A DNA stretch of 7,033 bases from Flavobacteriaceae bacterium (GTDB lineage Bacteria; Bacteroidota; Bacteroidia; Flavobacteriales; Flavobacteriaceae), in the NCBI GenBank assembly GCA_949507465.1, contig CATEMS010000174.1:1-7033 (forward strand), written 5' to 3'. Shown here piece after piece: positions 1-6,624 of the stretch (position 1 is its first letter; each line of letters starts with the position of its first letter). Below the pieces are notes generated by a model. The model made no database searches and was not told the origin of the DNA. It was given only the letters and a program-made list of their open reading frames with translations. The position numbers and the translations under genes were made by a program.

Positions 1-495
1 ATCTTTTTAGGTACAGGCATTAGTGACCAAGTAGCCAATATTGTGCAGGCACAACTACTTTTTTTAGAAAGTGTAGATGCTTCTAAAGACATTCAGATTT
101 ACATCAACTCTCCTGGAGGAAGTGTATATGCTGGTTTGGGTATTTATGACACCATGCAATTTATAAAGCCAGATGTAGCTACCATTTGCACAGGGATGGC
201 TGCCTCTATGGGAGCCGTGTTGTTGTGTGCTGGAGAGAAGGGCAAACGCAGTGGCTTAACTCACTCAAGAGTGATGATCCATCAGCCACTAGGAGGCGCT
301 CAAGGCCAAGCAAGTGATATAGAGATCACCGCCAGAGAAATTTTGATCTTAAAAGAAGAGTTATACAATATCATAGCAAGTCATACTGGGCAAAGCTACG
401 ATAAGGTATATCAAGATAGTGATCGTGATTACTGGATGAAGTCTGATAAGGCACTGGAGTACGGTATGATTGACGAGATTTTAAAAAGAGGATAA
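1..495 (+). CDS. clpP: ATP-dependent Clp protease proteolytic subunit ClpP (5' end missing)
   Basis: This is the serine peptidase subunit of the ClpXP protease; it forms double heptameric barrels in the cytoplasm that degrade proteins unfolded by ClpX. The reading frame is open from base 1, giving 164 visible residues. The alignment with E. coli ClpP runs from the IFL..G segment through INSPGG, YDTMQFIKPDV and GMAASMGA to MIHQPLGG. The catalytic triad is intact: Ser69 (GMAAS), His94 (MIHQ) and Asp143 (SDRD), counted from base 1. The spacings of 25 and 49 residues match E. coli Ser97-His122-Asp171. About 28 residues of the mature N-terminus plus any propeptide lie upstream of the window. The GTG at base 43 lies inside the conserved core and is not the start. 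clpX follows 14 bases downstream, so the two are almost certainly one operon. Confidence 0.98.
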   Translation: MFLGTGISDQVANIVQAQLLFLESVDASKDIQIYINSPGGSVYAGLGIYDTMQFIKPDVATICTGMAASMGAVLLCAGEKGKRSGLTHSRVMIHQPLGGAQGQASDIEITAREILILKEELYNIIASHTGQSYDKVYQDSDRDYWMKSDKALEYGMIDEILKRG

Positions 496-509
496 CAAAA
501 AAGCAAGGC

Positions 510-1742
510 ATGTCAAAAGAGGTTTTAGAATGTTCTTTCTGTGGTCGTAAAAAAGTAGACACTAGTTTGCTTATTGCGGGTATAGATGCCCATATTTGCG
601 ATCGTTGCATACAACAGGCTCACGGGATTGTTGTAGAGGAGGGCTCACAAGGGGTTGATCAGCAACTAAGCAAAGACGTGATGCTAAAAAAGCCAAAGAC
701 CATCAAGGCGTTTTTGGATGATTACGTAATAGGGCAAGAACATACCAAAAAAGTAATGTCTGTGGCGGTGTATAATCATTACAAACGGTTATTACAACCC
801 GTGACAGAGGATGACATAGATATTCAAAAAAGTAACATCATTATCGTTGGGCAAACAGGAACTGGTAAAACACTAGTTGCCAAGACCATTGCAAGAATGC
901 TCAATGTGCCACTTGCCATTGTAGATGCAACGGTACTCACCCAAGCAGGTTATGTTGGAGAAGATGTAGAGACCATTTTAACTCGTTTGTTACAAGCCGC
1001 AGATTACAATCTAGAGAAAGCCGAAAAAGGCATTGTATTTATTGACGAGATAGATAAAATTGCACGCAAGAGTGACAACCCATCTATTACCAGAGATGTA
1101 AGTGGAGAAGGGGTTCAGCAAGCATTGCTTAAACTCCTAGAGGGTACTGTGGTTAACGTACCACCAAAGGGAGGCAGAAAACATCCAGACCAGAAGTTTA
1201 TTGAGGTCAATACAGAAAATATATTGTTTATTGCTGGAGGTGCTTTTGATGGTATAGAAAGACACATCTCTAAAAGGCTAAACATGCAAGCAGTAGGATT
1301 TAGCGCCTCGAAGAAAGAAAATTCTTTAGAAAAAGATCAGATGTTGCGCTATATAATACCCAGAGATCTAAAGCAGTTTGGCTTGATACCCGAGATCATT
1401 GGCCGCTTGCCTGTGTTAACTTATATGAATCCTTTGGATAAGGGCACTTTACGATCAATTTTAACCGAACCAAAAAATGCCATTATCAAGCAATACAAAA
1501 AATTGTTTGAAATGGACAACATAGAACTTATAGTCACCACAGAGGCCTTAGATTTTATTGTAGATCAGGCCATTGAATACAAACTAGGGGCCAGAGGTTT
1601 GAGGTCTTTGTGTGAGGCTATTTTAACAGACGCAATGTTTGAATTACCTGGAGGAGACCAAACCACTTTGAGTGTCACCCAGCAATATGCAGAAGAGAAA
1701 TTAAATAAAGCTACCATCAAAAAACTCAAGGCAGTATCTTAG
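510..1742 (+). CDS. clpX: ATP-dependent Clp protease ATP-binding subunit ClpX
   Basis: This hexameric AAA+ unfoldase recognises tagged substrates, unfolds them and threads them into ClpP. It has 410 residues against 424 in E. coli and appears complete. The N-terminal zinc-binding domain has Cys8, Cys11, Cys30 and Cys33. The AAA+ module follows: Walker A GQTGTGKT at 114-121, pore loop GYVG at 147-150, Walker B with Asp179-Glu180, the second pore loop region after SITRDVSGEG (192-201), and the RKH loop at 223-225. The arginine finger is Arg299 (EIIGRLPV), and the sensor-2 arginine is Arg362 in GARGLR. The ClpP-docking loop reads VGF at 262-264 where E. coli has IGF. The ATG at 510 is the natural start because the zinc finger begins seven residues later; only a weak AAGG lies directly before it, as is common in Bacteroidota. 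The gene lies 14 bases after clpP and converges on the GH3 gene. Confidence 0.99.
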   Translation: MSKEVLECSFCGRKKVDTSLLIAGIDAHICDRCIQQAHGIVVEEGSQGVDQQLSKDVMLKKPKTIKAFLDDYVIGQEHTKKVMSVAVYNHYKRLLQPVTEDDIDIQKSNIIIVGQTGTGKTLVAKTIARMLNVPLAIVDATVLTQAGYVGEDVETILTRLLQAADYNLEKAEKGIVFIDEIDKIARKSDNPSITRDVSGEGVQQALLKLLEGTVVNVPPKGGRKHPDQKFIEVNTENILFIAGGAFDGIERHISKRLNMQAVGFSASKKENSLEKDQMLRYIIPRDLKQFGLIPEIIGRLPVLTYMNPLDKGTLRSILTEPKNAIIKQYKKLFEMDNIELIVTTEALDFIVDQAIEYKLGARGLRSLCEAILTDAMFELPGGDQTTLSVTQQYAEEKLNKATIKKLKAVS

Positions 1743-1748
1743 CCTATA

Positions 1749-1786
1749 AGCACCTGTTAATTAGTTGTTTAATAGCAGGAGTTGCT
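1749..1786 (+). terminator. Possible hairpin terminator downstream of clpX
   Basis: An interrupted inverted repeat lies just after the clpX stop. AGCA-CCTGTTA (1749-1759) pairs with TAGCAGG (1773-1779) and, after a 3-base bulge, TGCT (1783-1786). This gives 11 pairs including one G-U, with a 13-base loop. The right arm lies inside the last codons of the convergent GH3 gene. No clear U-run follows on the plus strand, so this may be an RNA 3'-end structure rather than a classical intrinsic terminator. Confidence 0.3.
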
Positions 1787-3275
1787 CTATAAAATCTCGT
1801 TTATTAGAAAGCCTTGGTACTTTGTGTTGGCCTCCTAATTTATTTTTTTGTTTGAGCCAATCATAAAATAACTTTTGCCTGGCTATGTGAATCCTGGGCA
1901 TGGTTAGGGTTGTGTTGTTTTGTCGTTTGGCCTCATAATCACTATTTAGGTTCATCAGAGCGGTGTCCAAAGCCTTTGTAAAAAGGGTGAGGTCTTTTGG
2001 TGGGGTTTTAAATTCTACAATCCACTCATGGGCTCCTTTTTTATTGCCTTCCATAAAAATAGGCGCTGCTGTGTAATCCACGATTTCACACTGGGTTTGT
2101 TTTGAGGCCTGTTTTAATGCCATTTCAGCATTTTCAATAATGAGTTCTTCACCAAAGACATTGATGTGGTGTTTGGTTCTGCCCGTCACTTTTATTCTGT
2201 AGGGGTTTATGGATGTAAAGCGAACGGTATCTCCAATTTTATAGCGCCACAAACCAGCATTGGTTGTAATTACAATGGCATAATTTTTGGCGACCTCTAC
2301 CTCACCCAGGGGTATTATTTGTTGTGAAGCACTCCCGTAGCTGTCCATAGGTATAAACTCATAGAAGATGCCGTAGTCTAACATTAGTAAAAGCTCTTTA
2401 TCGGCATTTCTGTCCTGAATGGCAAAAAAACCTTCACTGGCATTGTAGATTTCATAATACCTGAAATTTTCTTTGGGTAATATAGCATTATACTGGTTTA
2501 TGTAAGGATCAAAATTGACCCCTCCATGGAAATAAACCTCGAGATTAGGCCATATTTCAAACAGATTTGATGCACCGGTAGCTTCTAGCACATTATTTAG
2601 TAAAACTAACATCCAGGAAGGAACTCCAGCTAGGCTTGTTACATTTTCTTGAGTGGTTTGTTTTACAATGGCCTGCATCTTTACTTCCCAATCTGCCATA
2701 AGAGAAACTTCATTGTTTGGGGTGCTGCTATATTCTGCCCAAAAAGGCATATTGTCTATTAGTATGGCAGAGAGATCTCCAAAAACAGTTTTGTTTTCTT
2801 TGTATAATTGTTTGCTTCCTCCTAGGCGCAGACTTTTCCCTAAAAACAAATTGGCATCTGGATTGTTATTAAGGTACATACACAGTAAATCTTTACTGGC
2901 AGCATAATGGCAGTGCTCTAGAGAGGCCCCACTAACAGGAATAAATTTACTCTTAGAATTTGTAGTTCCGCTAGATTTTGCAAACCATGTAATGGGAGTG
3001 GGCCAAAATATATTGCTTTCTCCTTTTCTTGCGCGTTCAATTTGATGGTGAGCCTCCTCATAACTTGTAACGGGAACTCTGCTTGCAAATTCTTTGTAGT
3101 TGTGTATGGATGCAAAGTCATATTGTTTGCCCACTTCAGTGTTTTTTGCGGTATGCAAAAGTTCTTCTAGTAGTTCGTTTTGAACATCAATAGGGTACTT
3201 CAAAAAAAGTTCTATTTGATGGAAACGCTTTTTTAAAAACCAAGATGCTATAGAATTTACTATGGGTATTGGCAT
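1761..3275 (-). CDS. GH3-family adenylate-forming enzyme (acyl acid-amido synthetase-like)
   Basis: Plant GH3 enzymes activate a carboxylic acid (auxin, jasmonate, benzoates) as an acyl-adenylate and join it to an amino acid. Bacteroidota carry homologues of about 500 residues whose substrates are, as far as I know, not established. This one has 504 residues. It shows the family's three nucleotide-binding motifs in order: SSGTTNSKSK at 101-110, YNASEGFF at 277-284, and LWRYKIGDTVRF at 342-353. A hinge-like segment with GRTKHHINVFGEELI follows at 365-379 and leads into the C-terminal cap domain. No signal peptide or membrane span is obvious, so it should be cytoplasmic. The start is the only ATG near the conserved N-terminus. 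It diverges from the DUF2797 gene across 43 bases and converges on clpX with an 18-base gap. Family assignment is firm; the reaction is inferred and the substrate unknown. Confidence 0.93.
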   Translation of the reverse strand: MPIPIVNSIASWFLKKRFHQIELFLKYPIDVQNELLEELLHTAKNTEVGKQYDFASIHNYKEFASRVPVTSYEEAHHQIERARKGESNIFWPTPITWFAKSSGTTNSKSKFIPVSGASLEHCHYAASKDLLCMYLNNNPDANLFLGKSLRLGGSKQLYKENKTVFGDLSAILIDNMPFWAEYSSTPNNEVSLMADWEVKMQAIVKQTTQENVTSLAGVPSWMLVLLNNVLEATGASNLFEIWPNLEVYFHGGVNFDPYINQYNAILPKENFRYYEIYNASEGFFAIQDRNADKELLLMLDYGIFYEFIPMDSYGSASQQIIPLGEVEVAKNYAIVITTNAGLWRYKIGDTVRFTSINPYRIKVTGRTKHHINVFGEELIIENAEMALKQASKQTQCEIVDYTAAPIFMEGNKKGAHEWIVEFKTPPKDLTLFTKALDTALMNLNSDYEAKRQNNTTLTMPRIHIARQKLFYDWLKQKNKLGGQHKVPRLSNKRDFIEQLLLLNN

Positions 3276-3282
3276 ATTTTTG
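3275..3282 (+). promoter_or_regulatory. Bacteroidota-type -7 box for the DUF2797 gene
   Basis: The octamer TATTTTTG (followed by C) exactly fits the Bacteroidota -7 consensus TAnnTTTG. It lies 36 bases before the DUF2797 ATG at 3319, predicting a transcript start near 3287-3290 and a leader of about 30 bases. No good TTTG -33 box is seen; the nearest is TTTA at 3256-3259 with a short 15-base spacer. The box overlaps the start codon of the divergent GH3 gene by one base, so polymerase binding here would cover the GH3 translation start. Confidence 0.5.
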
Positions 3283-3318
3283 CACTATCTTTAAGGTCTA
3301 AATGTACAATATTATTTT

Positions 3319-4110
3319 ATGCAATTCCAAGGCGCTTTAACAAAAATGAGAACAGAAATAGGGAGTCCCATCCAATACTATTTGGTATTTGAGAATGATT
3401 TCTTGCACATAAATCAGCTTCTTGATAAAAAAATAAACATCTGCTTTTTGGGCTATGAGTGTATGAATTGTAAAAAGGAGAAAAAAATATATCGCCAGGG
3501 GTATTGTTATGATTGTTTTTTTGAAATCCCTCAAGCTGCAGATTGGATCATACATCCAGAAAAAAGTAAGGCCCATTTGGGTATTGAAGATCGCAACTTA
3601 GCCTATGAAAAAGCCGTGCAACTTACCCCTCACATTGTGTATTTAGCAAACAGTGGCAATGTTAAAGTTGGGGTTACTCGCAAAACCCAAATACCCACTC
3701 GGTGGATAGACCAAGGAGCCCACAAAGCCCTAGAAATTGCAGAATTGCCAAATAGATATTTGGCGGGGATCACTGAGGTTGCTCTCAAGAATTACGTGGG
3801 TGATAAAACCAACTGGCGCACCATGCTTAAAAACGAAATACAAGAACAAGACCTCAGCGCTTGGCGTGATAGATTAAAACAATACATCCCTCAAGAGGCT
3901 TTGCCTTATTTTAAAGACCACTCCAAAGAAACCACCCTTGAATTCCCTGTATTGCAATACCCCAGTAAACTCAAAACCCTGAACCTTGTAAAAACTCCAG
4001 CGTATTCTGGCACGCTAAGAGGCGTTAAAGGGCAATATCTTATTTTTGAGGACAACACCGTGTTTAACGTTAGAAGCAACGAGGGGTTTGTGGTTTCTAT
4101 AACCATGTAG
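3319..4110 (+). CDS. DUF2797 family protein with Cys4 cluster and GIY-YIG-like segment
   Basis: This 263-residue protein of unknown function matches the DUF2797 family as I know it from Flavobacteriia. The N-terminal part (1-45) leads into a zinc-ribbon-like cluster, C48-x2-C51-x11-C63-x2-C66, with a further Cys42 nearby. The next block, about 104-160, is the most conserved-looking: HIVYLANSG, then VKVGVTR (115-121), IPTRWIDQGA (125-134) and AGITEVALKNYV (149-160). This order, two strands with Y108 and G118, then Arg128, then Glu153 in a helix, resembles the GIY-YIG nuclease core in the variant form seen in T5orf172 and MUG113 proteins. The C-terminal 230-263 looks like a small beta-rich piece. 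A nucleic-acid role is inferred from the Zn ribbon plus this core, not proven. The ATG at 3319 fits the family N-terminus. It lies divergent to GH3 and convergent with yhhQ. Confidence 0.9.
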   Translation: MQFQGALTKMRTEIGSPIQYYLVFENDFLHINQLLDKKINICFLGYECMNCKKEKKIYRQGYCYDCFFEIPQAADWIIHPEKSKAHLGIEDRNLAYEKAVQLTPHIVYLANSGNVKVGVTRKTQIPTRWIDQGAHKALEIAELPNRYLAGITEVALKNYVGDKTNWRTMLKNEIQEQDLSAWRDRLKQYIPQEALPYFKDHSKETTLEFPVLQYPSKLKTLNLVKTPAYSGTLRGVKGQYLIFEDNTVFNVRSNEGFVVSITM

Positions 4111-4133
4111 GTATTAAAGTAGAAGGGTAAGGG

Positions 4134-4844
4134 TTACAAGTGTTCAAATTTTTGGTCTAACTCTTGTCCTGGCGCTAGGGCAAATCGTTTTCTAAAAAGC
4201 CCCACAAACAAATACAATAAAGGGGTGTCTAGTACAGCAATTAAAATTTTATATAACACACCTCCCAAAAGCAAACCAGAAAAAAGTTCCCATTTAATTT
4301 TGCCAAAGCTACACAACAGTAAAAGAACAACTGACGTGTCTATAAATTGAGAAAAGAAGGTAGAGAAGTTATTGCGCAACCATAGGTGTTTTGCTTTTGT
4401 GATGCGCTTCCAGAAATGATAGATTTGTATATCAATGTACTGAGCCGTTACATAGGCCATCATAGAGGCAAAAACAGCCAAGGCAGTTGCTCCAAACACT
4501 TTTGAGAATAGCGCATCATCTACAGGGCTCCAATTTGTGGCCGGAACAGCTCCCGCAACAGATATGATAAGCAATGAGAACAGGGAGGCAAATATGCCCA
4601 TTGTTACAATTTGGTTTGCTTTTCGTTTCCCATAGACCTCACTAATAAGATCTGTGATTAAAAACGTTATGGGGTAGGGCAGGATGCCTACAGATATTTC
4701 AAAGGTGTAGAGTCCAAAAAAATCCCAATAAAAAAATTTCTGAAAAATTAGGTTTGAAACCACCAAAGACGCAATAAATAAGCCCCCTAAGATAAGGTAG
4801 ATACGCTGAGCTAGGAGTTGATCTTGTAGGCTGTTTTTACTCAC
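4134..4844 (-). CDS. yhhQ: Queuosine precursor transporter, YhhQ family (DUF165)
   Basis: This inner-membrane importer family supplies 7-deazaguanine precursors (preQ0/preQ1 in E. coli YhhQ) for the queuosine modification of tRNA wobble positions. The 236-residue protein has roughly six hydrophobic spans, near 16-36, 47-65, 77-99, 113-133, 164-182 and 186-212. Family signatures are clear: LPYPITFLITDLISEVYGK at 55-73, WLRNNFSTFFSQFIDT at 155-170, and the late LIAVLDTP at 201-208. The tail 220-236 is hydrophilic. The start is GTG at 4844; an in-frame stop lies only five codons upstream and the next Met (82) is inside the protein, so no ATG start is possible without losing the first spans. A 13-codon ATG reading frame ends over this GTG (GTGA overlap). 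No preQ1 riboswitch fits in the 44-base gap before the divergent folK fusion. The exact substrate in this organism is inferred. Confidence 0.92.
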   Translation of the reverse strand: MSKNSLQDQLLAQRIYLILGGLFIASLVVSNLIFQKFFYWDFFGLYTFEISVGILPYPITFLITDLISEVYGKRKANQIVTMGIFASLFSLLIISVAGAVPATNWSPVDDALFSKVFGATALAVFASMMAYVTAQYIDIQIYHFWKRITKAKHLWLRNNFSTFFSQFIDTSVVLLLLCSFGKIKWELFSGLLLGGVLYKILIAVLDTPLLYLFVGLFRKRFALAPGQELDQKFEHL

Positions 4845-4888
4845 AATAGTAAGGTATTAAGAAAAAGAAGATTGTCAGTCATTTTCTT

Positions 4889-6052
4889 TTGATTAATTTA
4901 GGCCTAAAATTAAGTAAAATTATCAATAACACACATACCGTATATTTGGCTTTGGGTACTAATCTAGGTGATAGATTTGAGTACCTACAAGTTGCTGTAG
5001 ACGCTATTTTTAAGCAAATAGGGACCATCACCAACATCTCTGCTGTGTATCAAACACCAGCCCTTGGGTTTGATGGGGCTGATTTTTTAAATTGTGTGCT
5101 TGTTTTGCAAACACCCTACAAGGCCCAAGTTGTTTTAAAAGAAATTCTAAGCATAGAAAAAACCCTAGGCAGACAGCGCTCAAAAGGGGCTGGGTATGCC
5201 TCTCGGGTGATTGATATTGATATGTTGTTTTACAACCAGCAGGTTATAAGTCAAGCACATTTGCAGGTGCCTCACCCGCAGATGGCTCACCGAAAATTTG
5301 TACTCCAGCCTTTGGTAGATATTTCTCCACAGATGGTGCATCCTGTTTCACAAAAGACACTGGCGGATATGCTATCACACACAAAAGACACCAGTGTGGT
5401 GGACAAACAAACCAAAGAGTTGTCTAACCCAATAGATAGGTATGATTTCTCAAAGATAAATTACATTGCCATTGAGGGAAATATTGGCGCTGGTAAAACC
5501 AGCTTGTGCCAGATGCTATCTACAGATTTTAATACCAAACTCATCTTAGAGCGTTTTAAAGACAATCCTTTTTTACCTAAATTTTACAAGGACCCCCAGC
5601 GGTATGCCTTTGCCTTAGAAATGTCTTTTTTGGCAGACAGATACCAACAACTTTTGGAAGATATCGCCCAGTTTGATTTGTTTAATCAATGCGTGGTTGC
5701 AGATTACGATGCCTATAAGTCTCTTATTTTTGCCAAAGTTACCTTGCAGCAAGAGGAGTATAATTTGTACAAAAAACTGTTTTATTTAATGCACAAAGAG
5801 TTGCCAAAGCCAGATGTGTATATCTACTTATACCAAAATACAGAGCGGCTGCTAGAGAATATAAAAAAACGAGGCCGCAGCTATGAAAACTCAATACAGG
5901 CAGATTATTTACAAAAAATTAATGATGGGTATCTAGAGTTTATCAAAAACCAGCACAATGACAGCATCAAAATAATTGATATCTCAGGACTAGATTTTGT
6001 AGAAAACAGAGGTGATTATTTGCTTTTATTGGATCAAATTTTAGCCAAGTAA
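4889..6052 (+). CDS. folK: Bifunctional FolK (HPPK) - deoxynucleoside kinase fusion
   Basis: Two cytoplasmic kinases are joined in one 387-residue chain. Residues 17-165 are 6-hydroxymethyl-dihydropterin pyrophosphokinase, the folate step before dihydropteroate synthase. The conserved set is present: GTNLGD (23-28), TP..GF (57-61), Asn68, GRQR (94-97), Arg106, the Mg-binding pair Asp109/Asp111 (IDIDML), VPHP (127-130) and Arg135. A polar linker of about 25 residues follows. Residues 190-387 are a dCK/dGK-type deoxynucleoside kinase with P-loop GNIGAGKTS (197-205), likely catalytic Glu221, an ADYDAYKSLIFA segment (271-282) in place of the eukaryotic DRS motif, and the RGRSYE lid (328-333). Related fusions occur across Flavobacteriia, and I recall the kinase half preferring deoxyadenosine there; specificity here is inferred. 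The start is uncertain: no ATG exists in the region, TTG 4889 is the earliest usual alternative, and the HPPK fold needs only residues from about 16. Confidence 0.93.
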   Translation: MINLGLKLSKIINNTHTVYLALGTNLGDRFEYLQVAVDAIFKQIGTITNISAVYQTPALGFDGADFLNCVLVLQTPYKAQVVLKEILSIEKTLGRQRSKGAGYASRVIDIDMLFYNQQVISQAHLQVPHPQMAHRKFVLQPLVDISPQMVHPVSQKTLADMLSHTKDTSVVDKQTKELSNPIDRYDFSKINYIAIEGNIGAGKTSLCQMLSTDFNTKLILERFKDNPFLPKFYKDPQRYAFALEMSFLADRYQQLLEDIAQFDLFNQCVVADYDAYKSLIFAKVTLQQEEYNLYKKLFYLMHKELPKPDVYIYLYQNTERLLENIKKRGRSYENSIQADYLQKINDGYLEFIKNQHNDSIKIIDISGLDFVENRGDYLLLLDQILAK

Positions 6053-6065
6053 AAAAGACGTTTAT

Positions 6066-6098
6066 AAAAACCAAGACACTGCCTTAGGCTTTTATTTT
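6066..6098 (+). terminator. Probable bidirectional terminator between folK fusion and RNA methyltransferase
   Basis: CCAAG (6071-6075) pairs with CTTaGG (6083-6088, one bulged A) around a 7-base loop. It is flanked by AAAAA (6066-6070) on the left and TTTTATTTT (6090-6098) on the right, which extend the pairing past one unpaired C. Read forward, the stem is followed by a U-rich tract; read in reverse it is followed by five U. This suits the end of both convergent genes. The right arm contains the reverse-strand stop codon of the methyltransferase. The stem is short, so confidence is moderate. Confidence 0.42.
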
Positions 6099-6620
6099 AC
6101 AGAATAAATCCCAAATAACAATTCCACAACTTACAGCAATATTTAAAGAGTGTTTGGTGCCGTATTGAGGGATTTCAATTACCCCGTCGCTATTATTTAC
6201 AACTTCTTGCTGCACTCCTTTTACCTCGTGGCCCAAAACAATAGCGTATTTTTGGTTTGGGCTTGTTTTAAAATCTTTTAAAGAAATGGCGTATTGCGCC
6301 TGTTCTACACTGGCAATAAAAACTCCCTGGGCTTTTAGCGTTTTTATCACATCTAGGGTGTTTTCTGCGTATTGCCATTCTACGCTATCTGTGGCTCCAA
6401 GAGCTGTTTTATGAATGTCTTTGTGAGGCGGCTTAGCCGTGATACCGCACAGATAAATTTTCTCTATTAAAAAAGCATCTGCGGTTCTAAATACAGCACC
6501 TATATTGTTTAAGCTGCGAATATTATCTAAAATAATTATAAGGGGTGTTTTTTCTGCATTTTTAAAACCTTGTGAATCTATTCTGCCTAGTTCACTATTT
6601 TTTAATTTTCTGTTTTCCAT
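6084..6620 (-). CDS. SpoU/TrmH-family RNA 2'-O-methyltransferase
   Basis: This is a SPOUT-fold enzyme that uses S-adenosylmethionine to methylate a ribose 2'-OH in tRNA or rRNA. The 178-residue protein consists almost only of the catalytic domain. All three SpoU motifs are present: motif 1 DNIRSLNNIGAVFRTADAF at 32-50, with Arg45 equivalent to the TrmH catalytic arginine; motif 2 VLGHEVKGV at 128-136; and motif 3 IEIPQYGTKHSLNIAVSCG at 148-166, with Ser158, Asn160 and Ser164 in the knot. It has no N-terminal L30e-like RNA-binding domain as in RlmB, and it lacks the C-terminal extension of TrmH. The target base cannot be read from the sequence. The ATG at 6620 lies just downstream of a perfect -7 box, which suggests a leaderless or nearly leaderless mRNA. 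The gene diverges from mutS and converges on the folK fusion. Confidence 0.92.
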   Translation of the reverse strand: MENRKLKNSELGRIDSQGFKNAEKTPLIIILDNIRSLNNIGAVFRTADAFLIEKIYLCGITAKPPHKDIHKTALGATDSVEWQYAENTLDVIKTLKAQGVFIASVEQAQYAISLKDFKTSPNQKYAIVLGHEVKGVQQEVVNNSDGVIEIPQYGTKHSLNIAVSCGIVIWDLFCKIKA

Positions 6621-6624
6621 GCTA

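Noticed and set aside
43..45. GTG as a start codon for ClpP
   Set aside because: The same frame is open to base 1 and the upstream residues (IFLGTGISDQVANI) are conserved ClpP sequence, so the gene simply enters from outside the window.
371..610. Minus-strand reading frame across the clpP-clpX junction
   Set aside because: It is a shadow of two strongly conserved genes on the other strand, with no recognisable protein features.
2653..2907. Plus-strand reading frame of 84 codons inside the GH3 gene
   Set aside because: It is antisense to a fully conserved coding region and its translation resembles no family I know.
3337..3576. Minus-strand hydrophobic reading frame inside the DUF2797 gene
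   Set aside because: The hydrophobic look comes from reading lysine- and asparagine-rich codons in antisense; the plus-strand frame matches a known family.
4091..4105. TGGTT-TCTAT-AACCA hairpin at the end of the DUF2797 gene
   Set aside because: The stem has only five pairs, lies inside the coding sequence and has no U-run after it, so it does not qualify as a terminator.
4845..4888. preQ1 riboswitch upstream of yhhQ
   Set aside because: I looked for the short C-rich loop and A-rich tail of preQ1-I elements; the gap is too short and lacks them.
4859..4888. AAGAAAA / TTTTCTT inverted repeat in the yhhQ-folK gap
   Set aside because: Both arms are low-complexity purine or pyrimidine runs, so a seven-base match is expected by chance in such AT-rich sequence.
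4884..4891. TTCTTTTG as a -7 box for the folK fusion
   Set aside because: It lacks the conserved A at position two, has no -33 element at the right distance and overlaps the proposed TTG start.
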